The notes under the pieces: generated by a model
Database searches by the model: none
The model's input: the letters and a program-made list of their open reading frames with translations, nothing else
Told to the model about the DNA's origin: nothing
Shown: positions 59,501-64,000 of the stretch, piece after piece
How the letters are laid out: every line of letters starts with the position of its first letter
Numbering within the stretch: position 1 is the first letter of the stretch
NCBI RefSeq assembly: GCF_029227915.1
Contig: NC_079879.1
Location: 16,246,001-16,310,000 of the forward strand
DNA length: 64,000 nucleotides
Source of the DNA: Hydractinia symbiolongicarpus
Taxonomy: Eukaryota > Cnidaria > Hydrozoa > Anthoathecata > Hydractiniidae
Direction: 5' to 3'
Translations under genes and position numbers: made by a program

Positions 59501-61999
59501 TTTTTTGTGCATGGCTTTCCCAAGTGTGAATCTGCGGGGAGAATTAGCAGGTGCAGTAGATTGCATTGATGACACTCCTTGTGGCGAAGATGGAGATGAT
59601 GCTGTGACAGTGCCAGGTAATGGTGTTTTGTCTTTGTTTTGAAATCCCAGTTGAAGCTAAAAACAAAATCATAAATAAGTTCAACTTTGCAAGATAAACA
59701 AGGAGGAAAAAGTTTAAACTAAATTTAGAAATGTCTATTGCATTGTGATTATCCATGCAGGAATGTCAGCTTTTCTTATTGGTTGACAAGGGATTCAATA
59801 AGTAAATCAATAGGTGTGGGGCACATAGTAATCTATATAATAATACGCCGGTTCCGTGTGTGTGTGACAGGCAAAGTTGGTATGCTTATTTTTCTTTGAT
59901 GTCCCCGAAAAATGCATGTCTAATACGTTAAATTTTCTGACGTTACGGCGCAACGTCAATAATACTACTTTAACGTCAATATCTTATAATAAATTATTGA
60001 AGCCATTGCAATGCACCTAAAACTTTGAGGGCAAATAACTTGGAAACGAGGTGGTGACGTCAATGATTTTTCACCGCATGGGTAACTAGGGACCACCTGG
60101 GACCAATTTGGATAAGTTCCCCAAACCTGGGTCCCCGAATCCGTTTTGGAAGGAATGGGTTGATGACGTGATCAAAAAACCTTAACCCTAATATCTCTGC
60201 AACCGTTTGTCAAAAGTACATGATCCGATACATTTATTGATCAGCGTTTTAAGATCTATGCGATGAAGTCAACAGGTATAAAAATCCAGCCCAAAAAATT
60301 TTTAGGTTTTGACGTGCCATTACTGACGTCAGCAAGATTTTTAAACGCTCATATCTCATTAACCGCTCATCAAAAGCACATGATCATATATATTTTCTTG
60401 GTCAGCGTTTTAAGCTCCACACAATGCAGGCAACGTGAAAACAAGCTTCTGAATTATTTCTTTTGTTGATGGGTTGCTGACTTGATCAAAATTTAAAAAA
60501 CGCTTCTTTTTCATTTTTATCCTGGCCCAGTGGATTTTTCCAGAGCCTTTATCGACTAGTCTCTATAATAATACGCCAAGTCTGTCTGTCCGTCTGTCTG
60601 TCTGTCTGTTTCGCTGGAAGAAAATTCCACGGTTACACGTTTTTGTTTTCCTTAAGAATTTCACAAAATTTTGCAGGAAAAAATATTTGGTGATGATAAA
60701 AAATTACTGAATGCTTGAACTGAAACTATCTTTTACATTTTATGTTTAACTTTTGTGAGGAAGGACCATATGCAAGATATATACTAAAAGAAATAATTTG
60801 ATATTCTACACTTTCCAAGTTGTATTTTTGTATGCACTAAAATGACTGCTTCTTCTGCAGTTGAATGTGATGTATTTCATATCCTTTTTGTGGAAGATTT
60901 TATGGGTGAAGACAATATAGAACATGCCAATTGAAGTGATTTTTGCTCTTTTTGATTCGCTCCTCAGAAACCTTTGTGTTCTACATTTAGTATGAACTTT
61001 TGCGAGGAAGGACTATATATATACAATGTTTTCAAAATAATGATTTTTGTTGATTTGAAATTTACTCTTTGTTCATTGCTTTTATGACATTTCAGTTTAA
61101 AATGTTTGGTAAAGGGCAGTATGGATCATTGGACAAAAAAAGAGAAGACTGCCAAACTTCAAATTGCAATGAAATGACATTAGTAATATTCCAAAATAAC
61201 CTTTGACATCCTTAAAATTTTTAAAGGTATTGATACAGTGATGTAAGTTCAATATTACAACTTTAATTAAATTAATATCTAAGTTCGTAAAATTTCCTTA
61301 CACAGCTGAGAACCTTAACAAACAAGCAAACTAACAGATAAAGGACTACCTTGGCTGCATTTGCCAACGGATTAGTTTGTTCTATTACATGAGTTAAAAC
61401 ATGCAATAATCTTGTTATATGTACAAACAATTTTTTAGCATAAACAATAAGTTCAGCGTCTTCCAGTGATGACCATTGACAATCACCAATAATAGTGTCA
61501 ACTTCAGATTTTTGTTCTTGTGTTGCTTCTGCAGCTTTTTGATGTAATTGCTTTAAACCTGCACCACAGATGAAGTGCACACAAAGCTGGAAAATAAGGT
61601 ATAAAATTCAGTAAACTTGAGTCGCTTTTATCAGATTACATGCTTTTATGTAACTTTTCCAATAACTGGCATAAGAATGTTAATTTTATATTAGTATCAT
61701 TACAAAACAGACTTTTAACAGCACAAGCAAGATACCTTTAAACCTTCCTGGTGTGCTTGAAGATCCAATGTCATCCATGAAGTTGATATTAAATTAAATG
61801 TAACATTCAACAAGCCATAAGAACTGCTATGTAGAAGATTAAAATTCAATTGACGCATTGGTTGTAATTTTGTTGACCTATCACGTGGATTCTTTGGAGA
61901 CTTTTTTAACTGATAACTTGGAAAAACTTCCCAGGCATATGGAAATGCGGAAATAGGATAAACCTCGGACAGCATAAAAAAACATTGCACACAACCATG
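20392..61999 (-). CDS. HTT: Huntingtin (middle and C-terminal part; 5' exons beyond the window)
   Basis: Large HEAT-repeat scaffold that works with HAP40 in vesicle transport and autophagy (family knowledge). Exons on -: 61999-61736, 61586-61350, 59656-59132, 58815-58562, 58468-58384, 58234-58014, 57524-57361, 57235-57099, 57016-56903, 56808-56689, 56618-56264, 56180-55870, 55165-55062, 54192-54108, 53876-53700, 53623-53562, 53120-53000, 51957-51829, 51700-51593, 49594-49148, 49052-48953, 48581-48390, 48282-47968, 47324-47233, 47046-46892, 43029-42798, 42402-42142, 41263-41108, 40935-40864, 40361-40246, 39565-39510 (tentative), 32196-32129, 30857-30746, 25615-25453, 22817-22727, 20505-20392. 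Diagnostic matches to vertebrate HTT include [36 protein letters not shown] and CTCMYTGK. Each adjacent pair joins in phase; short exons are missing from 40,245-39,566, 39,509-32,197 and 25,452-22,818. No stop or frameshift was seen, so the gene looks functional. Confidence 0.93.
20506..22726. other. Last HTT intron (SINE and MITE debris)
   Basis: Contains SINE type 2 copy 2 (20930-21195) and a CCTCGTCCCCAGGGG MITE fragment at 21610-21660. Short open frames at 20690-22436 have no domain signal. Confidence 0.6.
20930..21195 (+). mobile_element. tRNA-derived SINE (type 2, copy 2, 5' degraded)
   Basis: Matches 16160-16390 through GCTTAGCGTTCAACATGAGA, TTAGGCGGTTGTCTAGTTGA, CTAGGACCCCC and CCATCCTGGGTAAA. 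The tRNA-like head is mostly lost. Confidence 0.7.
22727..22817 (-). CDS. HTT: HTT penultimate exon
   Basis: 91 nt reading [18 protein letters not shown] and [10 protein letters not shown], compare [25 protein letters not shown]. Acceptor ATCTGTAG, donor GTAAGT. The exon between this and 25453 was not found. Confidence 0.88.
22818..25452. other. HTT intron region holding one unfound exon
   Basis: By homology an exon for the WVMLSLSNF...MATWSLSCFFVS segment should lie here, starting in phase 0 and ending with two extra bases. I could not recognise it. No other gene is supported. Confidence 0.4.
25453..25615 (-). CDS. HTT: HTT exon (IRKG...FNK)
   Basis: 163 nt with [20 protein letters not shown] and [20 protein letters not shown], compare the vertebrate VVARILP, DIMNKVIGEFLSNQQPYP. 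Acceptor TTCTTCATAG, donor GTAAAC. It joins 30746 in phase across a 5.1 kb intron. Confidence 0.93.
25616..29430. other. HTT intron, left part
   Basis: Contains the minisatellite at 26940-27265 and an AAAC run near 26200. A 176-codon open frame at 28063-28593 on + has no start context, domain or coding-like composition that I can support. Confidence 0.5.
26940..27265. repeat. Minisatellite, 31-34 bp unit, about 10 copies
   Basis: Unit roughly TTCAAGGCTTCTTTTTGTGG followed by AGAATGATGTACA. Frames on both strands stay open because the unit has few stops; they are not genes. Lies in an HTT intron. Confidence 0.9.
29486..29956 (+). CDS. Intronless gene nested in an HTT intron, unknown function
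   Basis: 156 residues, antisense to HTT. ATG follows ATTTATAAAAT; a TATAATA lies at about 29429. The base composition is clearly richer in GC and C-ending codons (TAC, GAC, AAC) than the flanks, which supports real coding. The N-terminal third is Thr/Ser/Pro-rich ([19 protein letters not shown]), followed by basic NLS-like patches PKRKYF and RKKPRL. The C-terminal half is acidic and helical: [34 protein letters not shown] and a terminal [12 protein letters not shown] with alternating hydrophobics. It looks like a small nuclear regulator of the immediate-early type, but I do not recognise the family. No frameshift or repeat flanks suggest a retrocopy. Confidence 0.7.
   Translation: MELPIQKTNDRITTTTSTMITRPISCPAPSPTFSPKRKYFNSEDIYDISRKKPRLSVSETDTQRETPESPLYKNYGNGLSLCNNTKTNRFANIDEVLRYLAYEDNELHSCTVVNEKTLSEDIFNEIIDDLYETKELPELTVNLWDLRDILQLDFKF
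29957..30745. other. 3' flank of the nested gene, HTT intron
   Basis: AT-rich, no gene. Likely contains the 3' UTR of the nested gene (T-rich tract 30090-30180). Confidence 0.4.
30746..32196 (-). CDS. HTT: HTT exon group 8 (two exons)
   Basis: 32196-32129 ([17 protein letters not shown], compare HRAMAALGLMLTCMYTG) with donor GTAAGT, and 30857-30746 ([18 protein letters not shown], compare ESVIVAMERVSVLFDR). The junction rebuilds TGK. At least one exon upstream of 32196 was not found. Confidence 0.88.
30858..32128. other. HTT intron
   Basis: No gene supported. The 129-codon frame at 31495-31884 lacks domain signal. Confidence 0.5.
32197..39509. other. Long HTT intron region with CAA-type repeats and one unfound exon
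   Basis: Holds (AAAT)n at 32820, CAA/CGA trinucleotide runs at about 34010-34090 and 38885-39245, and an exon expected by phase between 39510 and 32196 that I could not locate. Otherwise AT-rich without recognisable elements. Confidence 0.45.
38885..39245. repeat. Interrupted (ACN)n trinucleotide array
   Basis: Mostly CAA, CGA, CTA and CCA triplets with period 3 for about 350 bp, with higher-order phrases such as ACGACGACTCCAACGAAGAC. It gives long Val-rich, Asn/Asp-rich and Thr-rich open frames in several frames, all artefacts of the repeat. Confidence 0.9.
39510..43029 (-). CDS. HTT: HTT exon group 7 (six exons)
   Basis: 43029-42798 ([15 protein letters not shown], compare GRKLSIIRGIVEQEI), 42402-42142 (acidic stretch, then [17 protein letters not shown], compare DIHSCSQFLLELYSRWI), 41263-41108 ([14 protein letters not shown], compare QYLVPATCKAAAVL), 40935-40864, 40361-40246 ([11 protein letters not shown], compare GVLYVLECDL), and a tentative 39565-39510 ([11 protein letters not shown]). 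One or two short exons are missing just before the last: its phase does not follow 40246 directly. Confidence 0.85.
43030..46891. other. HTT intron with transposon remnants
   Basis: 44321-44380 resembles a Helitron-like 5' end (TCTATATTATAATACCCG, then GTCTGTCCGTCTGTCTG). 44935-45060 is rich in GCTAGCTAGC. Copy B of the tandem-core element is at 45183-45992. Confidence 0.5.
45183..45992 (-). mobile_element. Non-autonomous tandem-core element (copy B)
   Basis: Same ends as copy A in inverse orientation: AATTTTTTTAGCTGG... to ...GTTCCCCAGCTAGTT. The core has about four units of 130-150 bp with GGGCTGTTTCCTGTGTTT, TTACGCCTATA and CGGTTTACCTGTACTAAG. The right terminus CCCCAGCTAG followed by T fits a Helitron-type 3' end. 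Confidence 0.55.
46892..49594 (-). CDS. HTT: HTT exon group 6 (six exons)
   Basis: 49594-49148 (447 nt, helical HEAT region), 49052-48953, 48581-48390, 48282-47968 ([31 protein letters not shown], compare VNSYTRVPPLVWKLGW), 47324-47233 ([18 protein letters not shown], compare WTSRTQFEETWATLLGVL), 47046-46892 ([20 protein letters not shown]). Phases 0, 1, 1, 1, 0, 2 agree throughout. Confidence 0.92.
47681..47777. repeat. 50 bp tandem duplication in an HTT intron
   Basis: CACTGTTACGTTTGCACTTA...AAATCCATGGT occurs at 47681 and 47731 with one base difference (CAGTTAAG / CAGGTAAG). Confidence 0.9.
49595..51592. other. HTT intron pair
   Basis: Holds the candidate microexon at 50621-50635. Otherwise AT-rich without a supported gene. 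Confidence 0.4.
50621..50635 (-). CDS. HTT: Candidate 15 nt microexon of HTT
   Basis: Acceptor TATATCTTGCAG, 15 nt coding VIQVA, donor GTAAGAAAC. Phase 0 on both sides, which fits the flanking exons (51593 and 49594). A longer exon from the same acceptor would meet a stop after 27 codons without a good donor. Protein homology is too short to judge. Confidence 0.35.
51593..51957 (-). CDS. HTT: HTT exon group 5 (two exons)
   Basis: 51957-51829 ([13 protein letters not shown], compare DWYVHLVKSQCWT) and 51700-51593 ([15 protein letters not shown], compare FNLSLLAPCLSLGM). Both are phase 0 with good sites (CTTATTTAG, GTACAC; CTTCTAG, GTATAA). Confidence 0.82.
51958..52999. other. HTT intron
   Basis: AT-rich, nothing recognised. 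Confidence 0.4.
53000..55165 (-). CDS. HTT: HTT exon group 4 (five exons)
   Basis: 55165-55062, 54192-54108 ([15 protein letters not shown], compare SGLFIQAIQSRCENLST), 53876-53700 ([20 protein letters not shown], compare the LACRRVEML segment), 53623-53562, and 53120-53000 ([19 protein letters not shown], compare VSSHPLDG). Phases 2, 0, 0, 2, 0 agree. Confidence 0.88.
54193..55061. other. HTT intron
   Basis: Contains repeated phrases CCTGACATTTT, CCTGACATGACA, CCTGACAATTC at 54520-54710, otherwise unassigned. Confidence 0.4.
55310..55560. mobile_element. Fragment of the Helitron-like repeat seen at 59829
   Basis: Shares the order AACTTTGAGG, GGGACCAATT, GGGTTGATGA, TCATCAAAAAACT and CTGTTTGTCGAAA with 60020-60220. 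It lacks both termini. Confidence 0.5.
55870..57524 (-). CDS. HTT: HTT exon group 3 (six exons)
   Basis: 57524-57361 ([30 protein letters not shown]), 57235-57099 ([25 protein letters not shown]), 57016-56903 ([19 protein letters not shown]), 56808-56689 ([14 protein letters not shown]), 56618-56264 ([15 protein letters not shown]), 56180-55870 ([22 protein letters not shown]). These follow vertebrate HTT in order without gaps, with introns of only 67-130 nt except two. Confidence 0.93.
58014..59656 (-). CDS. HTT: HTT exon group 2 (four exons)
   Basis: 59656-59132: a Ser/Pro/Thr-rich linker ([18 protein letters not shown]), then [20 protein letters not shown] and a helical region ending LAVQQ. 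58815-58562 starts [13 protein letters not shown], close to the vertebrate LLKTLFGTNLASQ. 58468-58384 is a short basic exon. 58234-58014 has [19 protein letters not shown] and [16 protein letters not shown], the strongest HTT match in the window. Phases 0, 2, 0, 2. Confidence 0.93.
59829..60562 (+). mobile_element. Non-autonomous Helitron-like element in an HTT intron
   Basis: Begins TCTATATAATAATACGCC and ends TTTATCGACTAG followed by T, the 5'-TC / CTRR-T-3' pattern of Helitrons. No protein coding. A related 5' end, TCTCTATAATAATACGCC, starts at 60563 immediately after it. Confidence 0.5.
60563..61270 (+). mobile_element. Second Helitron-like 5' end, head to tail with the first
   Basis: TCTCTATAATAATACGCC, then a (GTCT)n run at 60581-60610. 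The 3' end is not recognised before HTT exon 61350. Confidence 0.35.
61350..61999 (-). CDS. HTT: HTT exon group 1 (two exons)
   Basis: Exon 61999-61736 (264 nt; acceptor TTTCTTTAG, donor GTATCT) ends [19 protein letters not shown], matching the vertebrate SSAWFPLDLSAHQDAL segment. Exon 61586-61350 (237 nt) has [20 protein letters not shown], matching the [20 protein letters not shown] segment. Upstream exons were not found to 64,000. Confidence 0.85.
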
Positions 62000-62949
62000 C
62001 TAAAGAAAATATATTGATTAAATTTTATGGGAAAGAAATACAAATACACTCTAAAACATAAAAAAGGTCAACAATGAGTACTAGTTATCAGAGTACAGTA
62101 CAGAGAACACAAGTATAGAGTACAATATGGCAAATTTTTTTAAGTTCTGATATTTTTGTCATGTACGAGGCTTCAGTGTGATAACTAGTTTATCATTAGT
62201 GTGAAAAATCTTATGACATGATTCCAAAATGAAATGAAATACGAAAAAAATGTGAAGTTCTTTTCAAAGAGTTTGTTTGGATTTCCATAAAAAGCTGGAA
62301 TAATTAACACTTTTTTTTATAAATAGACAACAATCAACTAAGTAAAATGTCAAGGAAAACAAGCAATTAAAAGTGAAATTACTGTGACTAATACATCATA
62401 AATTAAGTTGGTGTAGGTTCTTTTTTTTTGAAAATTAAGTTTTAAAAAATACAGAACCTTTCAATAGAGATGCTTAAGGATACGGTAGCCCCTTTTGACA
62501 CATGTTTAGTATATTCAAAATATCTTCTTAACATGTCCCTTTTTTAAAAACATTTTTATATATTATAAAACATTAATAAATTCCCTACGAGTATATAAGA
62601 GAATAAATTCGTGAAAAAAAACTGGAATGGAGAAAAAAATTTCCAAACAAAAAAACACCCTTCTGTTAAAGCTTTGGTAACTCCCCTCCATCAATTTTTT
62701 TTTTCATTTAAAAATACCTCGTTGTATTGCTCTTATTCAGCTATACAATATCTTACTACAATTTTTCAAAAAATTATTTGTTCTCAAGTTATAATGTATT
62801 TTGTCTAAAATACTTCATAAATCCACGAATTTACCTCGTTTGATGAATCAATCGTCAATAACTCGATAATTATTCAAATTTCGAAATAAAAAAAATAATA
62901 AAAAGAATTTGTAGCCAGACATGTAACTGTTTCCAAAAAAATAGTTTTA
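62000..62949. other. HTT intron, 5' side
   Basis: No further HTT exon recognised. AT-rich. Confidence 0.4.
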
Positions 62950-62999
62950 CTAGTTTTCAACGAAATGAAGTGGATCCCCTCCATTTCGTTGAAAACTAG
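62950..62999. repeat. Perfect 18 bp-arm hairpin
   Basis: Arms 62950-62967 and 62982-62999 (CTAGTTTTCAACGAAATG and its exact reverse complement) with a 14 nt spacer AAGTGGATCCCCTC. Confidence 0.9.
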
Positions 63000-63029
63000 C
63001 GAAACAATTTCAGTAACAAGAATTTATAA

Positions 63030-63260
63030 GAATTTTCAGGAATCTTTATAAAATCTTGATAATTTTTTGTAACAAGAATTTTATGAGATTTTTCAAGAAT
63101 CTTGATAAGATCTTGAAAAGATCTTGTAAGATATTATTAAATAAGATTTACTAAGTTTTGTTAAGATTCTTAACAAGATTATACAAAGATCTTGTAGCAT
63201 CTTGTCATAAGCAAGATCTTGCAAGATCTTACAGGATGTTACAAGATCCTACTAAGATTT
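63030..63260. repeat. Degenerate AAGATCTTG-rich repeat
   Basis: At least ten variants of AAGATCTTG, AAGATTTT and AGATCTTGTAA within 230 bp, partly self-complementary. Confidence 0.7.
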
Positions 63261-63804
63261 TATACCAGGGGAGTTACCAACACAAACAGGCAATGTATTG
63301 CCGAATTTCTTGTTTGGAGAAAATAAGGCTCAAACATTTCTTCTGGTACCTGTGCAAAACTGTGGCCTTGGAATTTTAACCTCGTTAATAATTAATGACC
63401 TAAAAAACATTTACGGTATAAAATAAAAGTAAGTTAAAAATTTGTATTAGTAGATATAAAGCACGGCTTCCAAACGTACAAATAAAAATTTTTTCTTCTA
63501 CTGGGACTACGAAGTCTCCTCATCGTTAAACAAATCTTCAGTCTGTTGATTAAACCATGAGGCAACGTTATATCTTAGTTTTTTTTTTTTTTTTCATCTT
63601 CCTTTATTTCTAATTTTTGATTTCTCTTTCTTCCTTTTCTTTTTTTTTGAAAATGGTTTGTTGAACCTTCCCATTTTTATTAACAATCGATAAATTATGT
63701 CTTTAACAGTATAACTTCAAATTATTTCAAAAAAAATGCTGAATAATTTATAGCTTGTTAATAACAGTGTGCATGGTGAATTATATTTCAAATACTTTAA
63801 AGCC

Positions 63805-63992
63805 TGTGTCACACCTATGAAGCAGATGCAGATGCTGATGCAGAAGCAAGTTAATGTGAGCATGACTAAAGCAAGTGAAGCAAGCGTGAAGAATGAAGCC
63901 AATGTTGAAGCAACAATATCAAATTTTTTTGATATTCTTGCTTCATTGCTGCATCTGCTTCATGCTTACTTCATGATTTTTATGGTGTGAGC
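63805..63992. mobile_element. MITE-like inverted-repeat element
   Basis: GTGTCACACC...GAAGCAGATGCAG on the left and CTGCATCTGCTTC...GGTGTGAGCAAG on the right are inverted. The centre is a hairpin, GAAGCAACAATATCAAA / TTTGATATTCTTGCTTC. The 73-codon frame here is a by-product. Confidence 0.55.
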
Positions 63993-64000
63993 AAGTAATG

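Noticed and set aside
1-64000. CRISPR arrays, bacterial operons, rRNA genes
   Set aside because: None present; introns, SINEs and HTT show an animal nuclear genome.

Overview
This is AT-rich eukaryotic DNA with short spliceosomal introns (GT-AG) and a dense load of DNA transposons. It looks like an animal genome. The main host gene is huntingtin, and the transposon mix (2A-led ORFs, SWIM-YqaJ and THAP-DDE pairs, pogo/Tigger, an IS3-like rve transposase, tRNA-derived SINEs, many TAGCTAGC runs) suggests a cnidarian, probably a hydrozoan. The species is inference; nothing in the window names it.

Positions 1-19,000 are a transposon graveyard. First comes a two-gene convergent element: a SWIM-YqaJ-PHD protein on + facing a THAP + DDE transposase on -, as in the ISL2EU group (1-3,660). 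Next is a degenerate 2A-led, endonuclease-bearing ORF of Helentron type (3,849-4,710). A nearly intact IS3EU-like rve transposase follows on - (6,298-7,838). Then there are hairpin, MITE and tandem-repeat elements. A 3.4 kb element with inverted repeats at both ends (11,353-14,747) has mirror-image arrays of 115 bp units and one two-exon gene whose start resembles a MAD2-type HORMA domain. SINEs follow. Last is a 3'-truncated pogo/Tigger element (16,998-18,760) whose transposase exons are interleaved on the opposite strand with a complete two-exon HIRAN-domain gene.

Positions 20,392-61,999 on - hold most of a huntingtin (HTT) gene. I assembled 35 coding exons by hand with matching splice sites; wherever two consecutive exons were found the reading phase agrees, plus one candidate 15 nt microexon. 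They run from the middle HEAT region to the stop codon and a polyadenylation signal. The 5' part lies beyond 64,000. I could not find three or four short exons (between 40,246 and 39,565, 39,510 and 32,196, 25,453 and 22,817). The HTT introns contain an unrelated intronless gene on + (29,486-29,956), minisatellites, a trinucleotide array, Helitron-like insertions and MITEs.

The two observations most likely to be new are the interleaved Tigger/HIRAN gene pair and the HORMA-like gene inside the 115 bp-array element. Coordinates of exon ends come from reading splice consensus by eye and may be off by one or two bases.
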